A stretch of DNA of 64,000 bases from Stappia indica (GTDB lineage Bacteria > Pseudomonadota > Alphaproteobacteria > Rhizobiales > Stappiaceae): NCBI RefSeq assembly GCF_009789575.1, contig NZ_CP046908.1:2459001-2523000 (forward strand), written 5' to 3'. A program made the position numbers and the translations under genes. Positions 45,877 through 55,875 of the stretch are shown piece by piece (position 1 is the stretch's first letter; each line of letters begins with the position of its first letter). Below the pieces are notes generated by a model, which saw only the letters and a list, made by a program, of their open reading frames with translations, had not been told where the DNA came from and searched no databases.

Positions 45877-46923
45877 CTACTCGATCCGCCGCAGATGCGC
45901 GCGCACCGCAAGACGCGAGGTTGCCGCCGTCAGCACCGTGACCAGGAAGATGATGGCCAGCACGCCGAGATAGCCGCCGACGCCCACCGACACCCCGCCG
46001 AACATGTCCATGGAGCGTGCAAGGCCCTGCAGGCCGGTGCGCTCGTCGGCCAGGAAGCCGAGGACGAGGAAGACGAGAATGGCGGCGACCCCGCCCGCGA
46101 GCCCGCCCTGCAGGCCCAGCAGCAGGAAGTGGCGCTGGAATTCGCGGGCGACGAAACTGTCCTCGGCGCCGACGAAATGCAGCACCTCGACCACGTCGCG
46201 ATTGCCGGCCATCGCCGCCCGCGTCGCGAAGACGACGGACAGGACCATCGACCCCAGCACCAGCAGCAGCACGGCGATGCCACCCAGCACCACCGCATTG
46301 GCCATGGCTGCCAGCCGGCTGGTCCACAGGCTGTGATCGTCGACGCTGGCCCGGCTCACCTCGGCGCTGATGACCGCGCGCAAGCCGGGAAGATCGAACG
46401 CGGACGGATCCGACACCTGCACCTGGATCAGGCGCGGCACCGGCAGGCTCTCCAGCTCCAGCCCCGCGCCCAGCCAGGGCTGCAGCAGCTCCCGCGTTTC
46501 CTGGTCGGAGAGAGCCCGGACCGTTCCGACACCGGCCTGCGCCCTGGCCGCCGCCGTTGCCTTCTCGATCTCGCGCAGCATGTCGACCCCTTCCGCCGGG
46601 CGGATCTGGATCGTCACCTCGCGCAGCAGGTCGTTGGACCAGGCGCTTGCCGCCTCGTGGATGATGGTCACCCCGCCCACCGTCAGGCAGGCAAGGAAGC
46701 TCATGATCGCCACCACCAGCGTCAGCGCACGCCCGGCAACCGCCTGCGGCGGGACGATCGGCGCGGAGGGACGCAGCTCGTCCGGCGTGCCGCGCTTGCG
46801 GGTCTTCGCGCCGGCCTTGGGGCGGCGGGAGGCGGCCGGACGGCTGCCGGCCGGGCGGGGACGGCGCCCGTCTCCGGCGCCCGCGCCCTGGCCTGCCGTT
46901 GGTGTCCTGTCGTCGTCAGTCAT
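45877..46923 (-). CDS. ftsX: Cell-division protein FtsX
   Basis: 348 residues. A basic, proline-rich cytoplasmic N-terminus of about 60 residues precedes the first membrane span (ALTLVVAIMSFLACLTVGG), a periplasmic domain, and three further spans near the C-terminus (VVLGGIAVLLLVLGSMVL; GGLAGGVAAILVFLVLGFL; GYLGVLAIIFLVTVLTA). DVVEVLHFVGAEDSFVAREFQ is the conserved FtsX loop. The ATG overlaps the ftsE stop by eight bases. With FtsE it forms the ABC-type divisome complex that controls peptidoglycan hydrolases. Confidence 0.94.
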   Translation of the reverse strand: MTDDDRTPTAGQGAGAGDGRRPRPAGSRPAASRRPKAGAKTRKRGTPDELRPSAPIVPPQAVAGRALTLVVAIMSFLACLTVGGVTIIHEAASAWSNDLLREVTIQIRPAEGVDMLREIEKATAAARAQAGVGTVRALSDQETRELLQPWLGAGLELESLPVPRLIQVQVSDPSAFDLPGLRAVISAEVSRASVDDHSLWTSRLAAMANAVVLGGIAVLLLVLGSMVLSVVFATRAAMAGNRDVVEVLHFVGAEDSFVAREFQRHFLLLGLQGGLAGGVAAILVFLVLGFLADERTGLQGLARSMDMFGGVSVGVGGYLGVLAIIFLVTVLTAATSRLAVRAHLRRIE

Positions 46924-47575
46924 GGATCTGCAACCGCCCCTCGCCCAGTTCCATGCGCCGCGCATCGACCTGCTCCATCAGCGCAAGATCGTGGGTGGCG
47001 ATCACCACGGAGGTGCCGAGCCGGTTCAGCTCGATGAAAAGGCGCAGCAGGCGCCGCGCCAGCGGCGGGTCGACATTGCCCGTCGGCTCGTCCGCCAGAA
47101 GCAGTTCGGGCCGGGTGATCAGCGCCCTTGCAATGGCCGCGCGCTGCTTTTCGCCGCCGGAAAGGACCGGCGGCAGCACATGCATGCGCTCGCCCAGCCC
47201 CACCCATTTCAGCAGTTCCACCACGTCGGAGCGGTACTGGCTCTCCTCCTGGCCGATGACGCGCAGCGGCAGGGCGACATTCTCGTAAGTGGTCAGATGC
47301 TCCAGCAGGCGAAAGTCCTGGAACACGATGCCGATGCGCCGGCGCAGCGCCGGGATCTGGCTCTTCTTCAGCGCCGATGTGTCCTTGCCGAAGGCACGGA
47401 TCAGGCCGCGCGTCGGCGTCAAGGACAGGAACAGCAGGCGCATCAGGCTGGTCTTGCCCGCACCGGACGGCCCGGTGAGGAACTGGAACGACTGCGGCCT
47501 GATCTCGAAGGTCAGGTCGCGCAGGACTTCCGGCCCCATGCCGTAGCGCAGACCGACATTTTCGAATCGGATCAC
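46916..47575 (-). CDS. ftsE: Cell-division ATP-binding protein FtsE
   Basis: 219-residue ABC ATPase. IRFENVGLRYGMGPEVLRDL starts the protein; Walker A is GPSGAGKTSL, the signature is LSGGEKQRAAIARAL, and Walker B is LLLADEPTGNVDP. It is followed by ftsX in an overlapping pair. A perfect TTAA-N7-TTAA site lies about 46 bases upstream of the ATG, which fits CtrA control of division genes. Confidence 0.95.
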   Translation of the reverse strand: MIRFENVGLRYGMGPEVLRDLTFEIRPQSFQFLTGPSGAGKTSLMRLLFLSLTPTRGLIRAFGKDTSALKKSQIPALRRRIGIVFQDFRLLEHLTTYENVALPLRVIGQEESQYRSDVVELLKWVGLGERMHVLPPVLSGGEKQRAAIARALITRPELLLADEPTGNVDPPLARRLLRLFIELNRLGTSVVIATHDLALMEQVDARRMELGEGRLQIHD

Positions 47576-47620
47576 GGAAACCTCTCGTTAACACGTTGGC
47601 CGGACACTATCGCTTTGGCA

Positions 47621-47636
47621 TTAACGCTTCATTAAC
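47621..47636. promoter_or_regulatory. CtrA-type binding site upstream of ftsEX
   Basis: TTAA at 47621-47624 and TTAAC at 47632-47636 with exactly seven bases between match the alphaproteobacterial CtrA consensus. The site lies between ftsE (minus) and the zinc-ribbon gene (plus). Confidence 0.65.
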
Positions 47637-47819
47637 GATATCCGGGCGTCATGGGGTCGAAAACTCCGGCAAGCGTCCGGCGGGGCAAAACATCGTCCCG
47701 CTGTTTGCGGCGTGTTTACGGTCTCGGGCCGACACTGTCCGTCTCGCGAACCGGCTTCACCGGATGTCGACCATGCCTTTCCGGCCGGTATTTGTGGGCA
47801 AGACGAGGCCGCTTCCACA

Positions 47820-48893
47820 ATGAAGATAACCTGTCCGGATTGCGCAACCGCCTATCGGGTCAGCCCTGCGGCTCTCGGGCCGGAAGGCCGCGACGTGAAA
47901 TGCGCGCGCTGCGGCACCCGCTGGCATGCCCTTCCCACCCCGGACACCGCCTCCATCGAGACGGAACTGCCCGACCGTGCCGAGGCGGCGGAGGGCGAGA
48001 CCGTCCGCGCCAAGGCCGCGGCGATGGCCGAAGCCGGCGAGGCAGGCAGCATCGATCCTGCCGACGAATGGGAAGCCGCCCTGTCCGCCGCCGATGAAAA
48101 CGGCGACGACAGCAGCGACGGCGACGAACAGGGCGACGGCGAGGCCGGCACAGCGGAAGAGGACGAGGGCGAGGACGTCTTCTCCTCCATGCTCGATGCG
48201 GACGAGACGTCGACGGATGACGCCGACGGCCTTGCCGACGAGGACGCAGCCGCGGGCAGCGCGCCCTCCTCGCTGCCGGTAGCGGCCGATGCCATGGCTG
48301 CCGGCGAGGCCGAGGCCGCCGCTGCCAAGACGGTCGATATCGAGAGCCTTGCCCGCAAGCCGAAGATCCATGTGAAGCCGCGCTCCAGCGAACCGATCCT
48401 GCGGCGGGTCCTGTCCGCGGCCGGCCAGCAGGCGCGCCGCGTGCGCCCGCGCCGGGTGGTCGGCATGATGATGTTCTTCGGCGCCGTCGCCCTGTGCGCA
48501 CTGGCCGTGACCTTCCGCACGCCCATCGTGGCGCGCATGCCCGATCTTGCGGGCCTGTTCCAGCTGGCGGGTCTTCATGTCAACCTGCGCGGCCTTGAGT
48601 TTCGCGACCTGCGTACCTTCCGGGAGATCGAGGACGGCTCGATCGTGCTGGTGATCGAGGGCACGATCGCCAATGTCGAGAAGCAGCCGATGCCCGTGCC
48701 CGCCATCCGCCTGGCCCTGCGCAGCGAGGATGCGCAGGAAATCTACGCCTGGACCATGGAACCGCGCTTGCGCCGGCTCGATGTCGGTGGCACGACGCGG
48801 TTTCGCACCCGCCTGTCGGCTCCGCCCGACCTGGCGGCGGACATCCAGGTGCGCTTCGTGGAGCGCGAACAACGGCAGGCCAGGCTGAAATGA
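47820..48893 (+). CDS. MJ0042-type zinc-ribbon membrane protein
   Basis: 357 residues. The N-terminal 40 residues are an MJ0042 zinc ribbon (MKITCPDCATAYRVSP, VKCARCGTRWH with two CxxC pairs). A long acidic, low-complexity region (about 45-175) follows. One membrane span lies near 215-240 (VVGMMMFFGAVALCALAV), then a DUF3426-like beta domain (LVIEGTIANVEKQPMPVPAIRLALRS). ATG at 47820 begins exactly at the zinc ribbon. The stop overlaps the hpt start (ATGA). Function is not established; it is often next to ftsEX in this class. Confidence 0.9.
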   Translation: MKITCPDCATAYRVSPAALGPEGRDVKCARCGTRWHALPTPDTASIETELPDRAEAAEGETVRAKAAAMAEAGEAGSIDPADEWEAALSAADENGDDSSDGDEQGDGEAGTAEEDEGEDVFSSMLDADETSTDDADGLADEDAAAGSAPSSLPVAADAMAAGEAEAAAAKTVDIESLARKPKIHVKPRSSEPILRRVLSAAGQQARRVRPRRVVGMMMFFGAVALCALAVTFRTPIVARMPDLAGLFQLAGLHVNLRGLEFRDLRTFREIEDGSIVLVIEGTIANVEKQPMPVPAIRLALRSEDAQEIYAWTMEPRLRRLDVGGTTRFRTRLSAPPDLAADIQVRFVEREQRQARLK

Positions 48894-49432
48894 ACGACAG
48901 CGTCGACATCCGCACCCTTTACGACGAGGCGGCCATCGCGGTCCGTGTCGAGGAGATCGCCCGCGAGATCGCGGCCTCCCGGCCGCAGCGACTGCTGGTC
49001 GTCGCCGTGCTGAAGGGCAGCTTCATGTTCGCCGCCGACCTCGTGCGCGCCATGCACCGGGCAGGTCTTGCCCCGGAGATGGAGTTTATCCATCTGTCCA
49101 GTTATGGCGCGGGCACGGAGTCAAGGGAAATCCGCGTCCTGCGCGATGTGGAGAGCGATGTGGCCGGCCGGGATGTGATTCTCGTGGATGACATACTGGA
49201 AAGCGGGCGCACGCTGGCTTTTGCGCGAGACCGACTCATCGAGCGTGGCGCAGGCTCAGTGCGCATCGCCGCCTTGCTCGACAAGCCGATGCGCCGCAAA
49301 ACCGCCATTTCTGCGGATTATGTCGGGTTCGAGTGTCCCGACAAGTTCGTGGTCGGTTACGGGATGGACATGGGCCACAAGTGGCGCCAGCTCCCGTTCA
49401 TCGGTCACGTCGTCCAGGACGCCCCGGCCTAG
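48890..49432 (+). CDS. hpt: Hypoxanthine phosphoribosyltransferase
   Basis: 180 residues. LLVVAVLKGSFMFAADLVRAM, EFIHLSSYG and the PRPP-binding loop VILVDDILESGRTL are typical of HPRT, followed by FVVGYGMDMGHKWRQLPFIG. It salvages hypoxanthine and guanine. It overlaps the preceding zinc-ribbon gene by four bases and precedes the response regulator gene by 28 bases, so the three may be one operon. Confidence 0.95.
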   Translation: MNDSVDIRTLYDEAAIAVRVEEIAREIAASRPQRLLVVAVLKGSFMFAADLVRAMHRAGLAPEMEFIHLSSYGAGTESREIRVLRDVESDVAGRDVILVDDILESGRTLAFARDRLIERGAGSVRIAALLDKPMRRKTAISADYVGFECPDKFVVGYGMDMGHKWRQLPFIGHVVQDAPA

Positions 49433-49460
49433 CGCCGCTGCTTGAAGAACGGAGAGGGAC

Positions 49461-49856
49461 ATGGCCCGCATTCTGATCGCCGAAGACGACGACGCCGTTC
49501 GCAGCTTCGTCAAGCGCGCGCTGGAGCTCGACGGCCATGCCGTCATCGCCCAGGAAGACGGCGCGGCGGCGGCCGAAACGCTGGCGAAGGAAAAGGGCGC
49601 GTTCGACCTCATCCTGTCGGACATCAAGATGCCGGTGATGGACGGCATCGCCTTCGCCCTGATCGCCGCGCGCGACCACCCCGAAATCCCGATCCTCTTG
49701 ATGACCGGTTTCGCCGACCAGCGCGAGCGCGCCAACGGGCTCGACGCGCTGATCCACGACGTGGTGACCAAGCCGTTCTCGCTCGCCGAGATCCGCCGTG
49801 CGGTCAGCGATGCCCTGCTCGGCATCTGCCGCGAGGAAACCCGCCGCTACGCCTGA
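49461..49856 (+). CDS. Single-domain response regulator (CpdR-like)
   Basis: 131 residues, only a receiver domain: acidic triad EDDD at 8-11, phospho-acceptor Asp54 in LSDIKMPVMDG, conserved threonine in LLMTGFAD, and lysine in TKPF (Lys104). It has no output domain. Its size and end resemble CpdR, which is controlled by CckA-ChpT phosphorelay and directs ClpXP to CtrA and other substrates. That identity is likely but not certain from motifs alone. Next to the CtrA-type site 1.8 kb upstream it is suggestive. Confidence 0.8.
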   Translation: MARILIAEDDDAVRSFVKRALELDGHAVIAQEDGAAAAETLAKEKGAFDLILSDIKMPVMDGIAFALIAARDHPEIPILLMTGFADQRERANGLDALIHDVVTKPFSLAEIRRAVSDALLGICREETRRYA

Positions 49857-49973
49857 CCGCGTGGCGGCCTCGCCTCCCTCCTCCCGAGATCGACAGCCTG
49901 ACATGCAACGGGCCCGCGCCTGTTCCGCGCGAGCCCGAAATCGCATGTGCGCGCCCGGCAGGCGCGGCAAGCA

Positions 49974-52583
49974 TCAATACCGGCGCAGCAGCCGCTCCAG
50001 ATAATCCAGCTCCAGCATCGGCCGGCTCGGGTCCGAGAAGCGTCGGCGCAGCTCTTCCAGGATGCGGCGCGCACGCTGCACGTCGATCTCGTCCGGCACG
50101 CGCACCCGGTCGCCGAAGTCCGGCCCTTCCGTGCGGCGCGGCCTCCCCAGCGGGTCCTCGTCCATCGGGCTGCCCTGGCGGCCGGCCATCCCCGGCCCCT
50201 CGCCCTGCCCCTGTCCCTGGCCGAACATCTGCTCCGCCATGCCCTGCGCACCGCGGCGCAGCGCGTCGAGCGCATTGCCCTGCTGGCCGACGGCATCGCC
50301 CGGCTGGCCCTGGCCGAGGCTGTCGCGGGCATTGCCCATCTCCTCGCCGGCCCGGCCCAGCTCCTCGTTCGACGGCACGCCGTTGCGGGCCATCTGGTCG
50401 AGCAGCTGCTGCAGCCGCTCGCCGAGCTGGCCCTGCCCTTCCTGCAGCTGCCGCAGGGCCTCGGCCAGCTCTTCCGGCGTCATCTGCCCCTGCTGGCCCT
50501 GTTGTCCCTGTTGGCCTTGCTGACCCTGTTGCTGCTGGCCCTGGTCGAATCGGTTGGTCTGGTCCATCAGCTCCTGCTGCCGCTGGATCATCTGGCCGAG
50601 CTCGTTCAGCGCCTGCATCATCTCCTGGGTCATGCCGTCGGGCATCTGCTGCGGGCGGCCCGCCTGCAGGTTCTCCAGCATCCGCTGCATCTGGGCGAGC
50701 AGTTCCCGCGCCGCATCGCGCGAGCCGTTGCGCGCCAGTTCCTCGATCCGCGACAGCATCTCATCGAGGTCCTGCGGCCGCAGGTTCTGCGCGTTCGGGT
50801 CCATCGGCTGCATGGCCTGCGGGTTCTGCCGCATCTGCTCGGCCAGGGCCTGCATGTATTCGTTGAGCGCCTGGCGCAGCTCCTCGGTCAGCCGGGCGAT
50901 CTCCTCGTCGGAGGCCCCATCCTCCAGCGCGCGGCGCAAGGCCTCCTGCGCATCGCGAAGCGCCCGCTCGGCCGCCGACAGGTCGCCGTCCTCGATGTTC
51001 AGCGCCAGCTCCCACAACAGGTCGACCACCTCGCGCAGCTCGTCGTCCGACTGCGCGGCGACAAGCTGTCCGCGGGCGAAGCGCATGCCGAGATAGGTCC
51101 GCACCTTCTCGCCGAACACCTCCGGCGCCAGCATCAGGCCGTCCATCGCATCCAGCACGCGCACCTGGGAATTGGCATCGAGCGCCAGCTCCCGGCGCTG
51201 CTCGACCACGGCCCGGGCCAGCGGCTTGGCGAAGCGGCGCTGCGGCAGGGTGAAGCGATGCGGCTGCGAATAGCCGGTCTGGCCGGCATGATCGGTGGCG
51301 CTCAGCACCAGCTCGACCTCGGATCCCGCCCAGGGGTGGCTCGTCAGGTCGCGGATCGTCTCGCCGGTCCCGGTGCGCCGCTCGCCGCTCGCCGGCGACA
51401 GGGGAAAGCTCGGTGCCTCGACCAGCGGGCGGATCTCAGCGCCGCTGTCCTGGTTGAGGCGCTGCGCCGGGCGGATGTCGGCGCGCGCGCCGACAATGCC
51501 GTAATCGTCCTGCATCAGATAGGTCAGCTTGAGCGCCCCGCTCAGCTGCTCTTCCGGGTCGTCGAGCAGGCGGATGGTCGGAGCCTCGTCCGGCTCCACC
51601 ACCACCTGCCAGGCATGCAGCAGATTGTCTCCGCCGCGGATTTCCAGGGTCGCGGACGCCTCCAGCCGGCTGCGCAGTCCGTCGCCCGCGGTGTTTGCGG
51701 CCACGCGCGGCGCCGCAACTTCGCCCTCGCCGTCCGCCGCCGCAGGCGGGGCGGCCAGGTTCACGGCACCCTCGGGCGAGACCAGCAACACGGCAAGATC
51801 GTCGACGCCCTGTGCGCGGACGATCACCTCGCTGCCCTCCGGCACGCTGATCGCCTTGCCGGGCTCGCGCAGCTCCGCCGTCGCCCCGGTCAGGAACACC
51901 GGCGCGCGGCCCGTATAGACCGGCGGCGTGATCCAGGCATCGATGCGGGCGGGAATTGCGGCGACCTGCGGCCCCGCCCCCGCGACGGGCGACAGGCGCG
52001 ACAAGTGGCTGCCCTCGGCGACGAAATAGCCGACCAGCAGCAGCATCACCGCCAGCACGCGCAAGGCGAAGGGATCGCGGCGGAAGGCCTGCGGGCTCGG
52101 CAGGTCCGTGCGCACGCTGGCAAGCGCCGCGCTGGCGCGCCGGCGATGCACGTCCCACATCGCCCGCGTCTCGGCGCTCTCGCTACCCTCGAACAGCCGG
52201 TCGTCCAGCGTCGCCAGCGGCCGGTGGCTGAGGCCGGACACCCGCTCGATGCGCGACAGCGCCTCCGCCCGGCCGGGCAGGCGCAGACGAAGGAGAGGCA
52301 GCGCCGCCCGCACGGCCAGGGCGAGGAAGCCGAGCGCTGCGATCACCGACAGCCATGTGGGCTGCAGCGACCACAGGCCGAGCCAGGACAGGCCGACATA
52401 AAGGGCAAGGATGATGAGGACGGATTGCAGGAGCGGCCAGGCCTGCTCCCAAAGAAGTGATAGGCGCGTCTGCAGGACCGCGCGCTCCAGGCGCGCCCGC
52501 GCGGCAGCCACGTCGCTGCCCGAGCGGGCAGCGTCTCCCCCGGCGCCTTGTCCGGAGCCGGCAGGTTTCCTCGCGTCTGTCAC
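49974..52583 (-). CDS. TIGR02302-family (DUF4175) membrane protein
   Basis: About 869 residues from a GTG at 52583, chosen because GGAGG lies six bases upstream; a longer frame starts at 52628. Two or three membrane spans lie near the N-terminus (LLQSVLIILALYVGL; WLSVIAALGFLALAV; VLAVMLLLVGYFVAEG). A periplasmic beta region with WITPPVYTGRAPVFL follows, then a very long glutamine/glycine-rich helical region with repeated QQGQ units (near 50500-50560). The architecture matches the alphaproteobacterial TIGR02302 family of unknown function. It lies alone on the minus strand upstream-to-downstream with lysA. Confidence 0.85.
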   Translation of the reverse strand: MTDARKPAGSGQGAGGDAARSGSDVAAARARLERAVLQTRLSLLWEQAWPLLQSVLIILALYVGLSWLGLWSLQPTWLSVIAALGFLALAVRAALPLLRLRLPGRAEALSRIERVSGLSHRPLATLDDRLFEGSESAETRAMWDVHRRRASAALASVRTDLPSPQAFRRDPFALRVLAVMLLLVGYFVAEGSHLSRLSPVAGAGPQVAAIPARIDAWITPPVYTGRAPVFLTGATAELREPGKAISVPEGSEVIVRAQGVDDLAVLLVSPEGAVNLAAPPAAADGEGEVAAPRVAANTAGDGLRSRLEASATLEIRGGDNLLHAWQVVVEPDEAPTIRLLDDPEEQLSGALKLTYLMQDDYGIVGARADIRPAQRLNQDSGAEIRPLVEAPSFPLSPASGERRTGTGETIRDLTSHPWAGSEVELVLSATDHAGQTGYSQPHRFTLPQRRFAKPLARAVVEQRRELALDANSQVRVLDAMDGLMLAPEVFGEKVRTYLGMRFARGQLVAAQSDDELREVVDLLWELALNIEDGDLSAAERALRDAQEALRRALEDGASDEEIARLTEELRQALNEYMQALAEQMRQNPQAMQPMDPNAQNLRPQDLDEMLSRIEELARNGSRDAARELLAQMQRMLENLQAGRPQQMPDGMTQEMMQALNELGQMIQRQQELMDQTNRFDQGQQQQGQQGQQGQQGQQGQMTPEELAEALRQLQEGQGQLGERLQQLLDQMARNGVPSNEELGRAGEEMGNARDSLGQGQPGDAVGQQGNALDALRRGAQGMAEQMFGQGQGQGEGPGMAGRQGSPMDEDPLGRPRRTEGPDFGDRVRVPDEIDVQRARRILEELRRRFSDPSRPMLELDYLERLLRRY

Positions 52584-52723
52584 TGTCTGCCTCCGCGGCC
52601 CGACCCTTGGGTCACACGCCCCCCGCACTCAGGAAGGGTGGGGCGTTTTGCCCGCTTTGGCAAGGCCGGGCCGGGCAAAGGTGTCCGGCCGGCCGTTTCC
52701 TTCGCGCTGGCTATCGCCCCGGC

Positions 52724-53998
52724 TCAGTCCTCGTCGAGCCAGGACGGCAACCGGTCGAGCCCCAGCAGCTCCTCGTAGGTCGGACGCGGACGCACCACCG
52801 CGTGGCGCCCCTCCTTCACCAGCACCTCGGGAACCAGCAGGCGGCTGTTATAGGTGCAGGCCTGCACCGCGCCATAGGCGCCTGCCGAGTGCACGGCGAG
52901 CAGGTCGCCCGGCTCCACCGCCGGCATGTCGCGGTCCTGGCCGAGATAGTCGCCGGTTTCGCAGACCGGGCCGACCACATCCGCCTTGATCCGCGGATGG
53001 TCGGGCGCCGGGCGCACCACCGGCCGGATCTCGTGATACGCCTCGTAGAGCGTCGGGCGGATCAGGTCATTCATCGCCGCATCGACGACGACGAAGGTCT
53101 TCGCCGCGCCCTGCTTCACATAGATGACCCGGGTGACGAGGATGCCGGCATTGCCGGCGATCATCCGCCCCGGCTCGAAGATCACCTTGCAGTCGAGATG
53201 CTCGACATGCCGGCGCACGACCTGGGCATAGGCCTCCGGATGCGGCGGCGGCTCGTTGTTGTCATGATAGGGAATGCCGAGACCGCCGCCGAGATCGACA
53301 TGATCGATGCTGTGGCCGTCGGAGCGCAGGTCCGCGATCAGCCCGCCGAGCCGCGAGAAGGCCGCGTCGAACGGCTCCAGCTCGGTGATCTGCGAGCCGA
53401 TATGCATGTCGATGCCCGAGACCTGGATGCCCGGCAGGGCCGCCGCATGGGCATAGACCTCGCGCGCCCGGCCCCAGGGAATGCCGAACTTGTTTTCGGC
53501 CTTGCCCGTGGCAATCTTGGCGTGGGTGCGCGCGTCGACGTCCGGATTGATGCGGATCGAGACGCGGGCGGTCTTGCCCTTCTGCACGGCGATCTGCGAC
53601 AGCTGCACCAGCTCCGGCTCGCTCTCCACGTTGAAGCACAAGATGTCCTCGTCGAGCGCGTAGGCCTGCTCCTGCGCGGTCTTGCCGACGCCGGAGAACA
53701 TGATGCGCTCGCCGGGCACGCCCGCCGCCCGCGCGCGCCGCAGCTCGCCTTCCGAGACCACGTCCATGCCCGCGCCGAGCCGCGCCAGCGTCGACAGCAC
53801 GGCCTGGTTGGAATTCGCCTTCATCGCGTAGCAGACGAGCGTCGGGATGCCGGCGAAGGCGTCCTTGAACACCTTGTAGTGCCGCTCCAGCGTCGCGGTG
53901 GAATAGCAGTAGAACGGGGTCCCGACCTCGGCGGCGATCGTCTCCAGCGAGACGTCCTCGGCGAAGAGCCGGTCATCGACATAGTGGAAGTGGTGCAA
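52724..53998 (-). CDS. lysA: Diaminopimelate decarboxylase
   Basis: 424 residues of the alanine-racemase-like PLP family. CYAMKANSNQAVL has the PLP lysine; DVVSEGELRRA, HIGSQI, DLGGGLGIPYHD and the C-terminal PVCETGDYLG and HSAGAYG motifs are typical of LysA. It makes L-lysine from meso-diaminopimelate. The small LptM-like gene and argH precede it on the same strand, a conserved order in this class. Confidence 0.96.
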   Translation of the reverse strand: MHHFHYVDDRLFAEDVSLETIAAEVGTPFYCYSTATLERHYKVFKDAFAGIPTLVCYAMKANSNQAVLSTLARLGAGMDVVSEGELRRARAAGVPGERIMFSGVGKTAQEQAYALDEDILCFNVESEPELVQLSQIAVQKGKTARVSIRINPDVDARTHAKIATGKAENKFGIPWGRAREVYAHAAALPGIQVSGIDMHIGSQITELEPFDAAFSRLGGLIADLRSDGHSIDHVDLGGGLGIPYHDNNEPPPHPEAYAQVVRRHVEHLDCKVIFEPGRMIAGNAGILVTRVIYVKQGAAKTFVVVDAAMNDLIRPTLYEAYHEIRPVVRPAPDHPRIKADVVGPVCETGDYLGQDRDMPAVEPGDLLAVHSAGAYGAVQACTYNSRLLVPEVLVKEGRHAVVRPRPTYEELLGLDRLPSWLDED

Positions 53999-54065
53999 GG
54001 CCGTATCCTGACCGTGGGTGCGGGCGGGGGAACCGCCCCTTCAGCCGGCGGAAACCCGCAACGGC

Positions 54066-54278
54066 TCAGATGATGCTGTCGAGAAGGAAGGGCCGGTCCG
54101 GTTTGGCCGGCGCCGGTGCGGCGGCCGGAGCCGGCTCGCCCGGTGCTGCAAGCGCGGGATCGACGTCACCCGGGCGGTCGAGCGCGCCCCGACGGCCGCA
54201 GCCGGCGAGCGTCAGCGCCAGCACGGCCACGATCAGCACGCCGCCATTCAGGACCCGAGACATGCCAGCTTTCGCCAT
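54066..54278 (-). CDS. Small LptM-like lipoprotein
   Basis: 70 residues. A signal sequence ends in lipobox LTLAGC (lipidation at Cys27), followed by GRRGALDRP, the typical start of the LptM (YifL) family; the rest is proline/alanine-rich. LptM assists LptD maturation in E. coli. Position between argH and lysA is the usual one for this short gene. The start may be the internal ATG at 54263 (MSRVLNGG). Confidence 0.87.
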   Translation of the reverse strand: MAKAGMSRVLNGGVLIVAVLALTLAGCGRRGALDRPGDVDPALAAPGEPAPAAAPAPAKPDRPFLLDSII

Positions 54279-54434
54279 TTCTGAGCGCCGCTCCCGTAAA
54301 AAGCCCGTCCGAAGCGGGCCGGCATGGCCGGCCCCTGCCGTTTCCTCGCATGCGGCGGCGTCCGCCGCAAGCCCCTCGCCGGCCCTGCCGGCGGCAAGTC
54401 ACCTGCCCCGCCCTGCCGGCGAGGACAACAAGCG

Positions 54435-55832
54435 TCAGCGCCGCGCCGCCTCGCGCTCCAGCACCTTCAGCCAGCGCTTGGCCTGCTTGCGGACATTGGC
54501 CGGTGCCGTGCCGCCATAGCTGGTGCGCGAGCGCACCGACTTGTCGACCGACAGCACGGTGAAGATGTCCTCGGTGATGCGCGGCTCGATCGCCTGCAGG
54601 TCTTCCAGCGGCAGCCGGTGCAGCTGCACCCCGCGCTCCACGGCAAGGCCCACGGCGCGCCCGGTGACGTGATGCGCCTCGCGGAACGGCATGCCGATCA
54701 CCCGCACCAGCCAGTCGGCGAGATCCGTCGCGGTGGAATAGCCCGAGCCGGCGGCGGCCTTCATCGTCTTGGTGTTGGCGGTCAGGTCGCGCACCATGCC
54801 GGTCATCGCGGCCAGCGCCAGCGACAGGCTCGGCAACCCGTCGAAGGCCTGTTCCTTGTCTTCCTGCATGTCCTTCGAATAGGCCAGCGGCAGGCCCTTC
54901 ATCATCACCAGCAGCGCCGTCAGCGAGCCGTAGATGCGGCCCGTCTTGGCGCGCACCAGCTCGGCCGCGTCGGGGTTCTTCTTCTGCGGCATGATCGAGG
55001 AGCCGGTCGAGAAGCGGTCGGACAGGGTGACGAAGGCGAACTGCGCCGAGCACCAGATCACGATCTCCTCGGCGAGCCGCGACAGGTGCATGGCGCAGAT
55101 CGAGGCCGCACCCAGCGCCTCGATGATGAAGTCGCGGTCGGACACCGCGTCGAGCGAATTGGCCGTCGGCCGGTCGAAGCCGAGCGCTGCCGCCGTCATC
55201 TCCCGGTCGATGGGGAAGGACGTGCCGGCCAGCGCGGCCGAGCCGAGCGGGCACTCGTTCATCCGCTTGCGGGCATCGCGCATGCGCGAGCGGTCGCGGG
55301 CGAACATCTCCACATAGGCCATCAGGTGGTGGCCGAAGGTCACCGGCTGGGCCGACTGCAGGTGGGTGAAGCCCGGCATGACGTCGCCGGCATGGGCGAG
55401 CGCGCGCTCGCTGAGCGCCTGCAGCAGCTCGGTCAGCTGCTCATCGAGCGTATCCAGCGTGTCGCGCACCCAGATGCGGAAGTCGGTGGCGACCTGGTCG
55501 TTGCGCGAGCGCGCCGTGTGCAGGCGGCCGGCGGCCGGGCCGATCAGCTCGGCCAGCCGTGCCTCGATGTTCATGTGGATGTCTTCGAGCGCACGCGAGA
55601 AGGTGAAATCCCCCGCCTCGATCTCTGACTGGATCGTGTCTAGACCGTGAGCGATCTTGTCGGCATCGTCGGCGGCGACAATTTCGCGCGCCGCAAGCAT
55701 GCGGACATGAGCCTTCGAACCCTCTATATCCTGCCGGTAGAGCTTGCGATCGTAGTCGATGGAGGCGTTGATCTCCTCCATGATGGCGTCCGGCCCATCC
55801 GAGAACCGGCCTCCCCACATGCGATTGCTCAT
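54435..55832 (-). CDS. argH: Argininosuccinate lyase
   Basis: 465 residues. It begins [37 protein letters not shown] and the fumarase-superfamily signature [12 protein letters not shown] are present. It makes arginine and fumarate from argininosuccinate. It is divergent from the TlpA-type gene, with only 43 bases between ATGs, so their promoters are compact. Confidence 0.97.
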   Translation of the reverse strand: MSNRMWGGRFSDGPDAIMEEINASIDYDRKLYRQDIEGSKAHVRMLAAREIVAADDADKIAHGLDTIQSEIEAGDFTFSRALEDIHMNIEARLAELIGPAAGRLHTARSRNDQVATDFRIWVRDTLDTLDEQLTELLQALSERALAHAGDVMPGFTHLQSAQPVTFGHHLMAYVEMFARDRSRMRDARKRMNECPLGSAALAGTSFPIDREMTAAALGFDRPTANSLDAVSDRDFIIEALGAASICAMHLSRLAEEIVIWCSAQFAFVTLSDRFSTGSSIMPQKKNPDAAELVRAKTGRIYGSLTALLVMMKGLPLAYSKDMQEDKEQAFDGLPSLSLALAAMTGMVRDLTANTKTMKAAAGSGYSTATDLADWLVRVIGMPFREAHHVTGRAVGLAVERGVQLHRLPLEDLQAIEPRITEDIFTVLSVDKSVRSRTSYGGTAPANVRKQAKRWLKVLEREAARR

Positions 55833-55875
55833 GAACGTGCCTTTCTGGCGCTCCTAAGGAACGGGTAATGGATCG

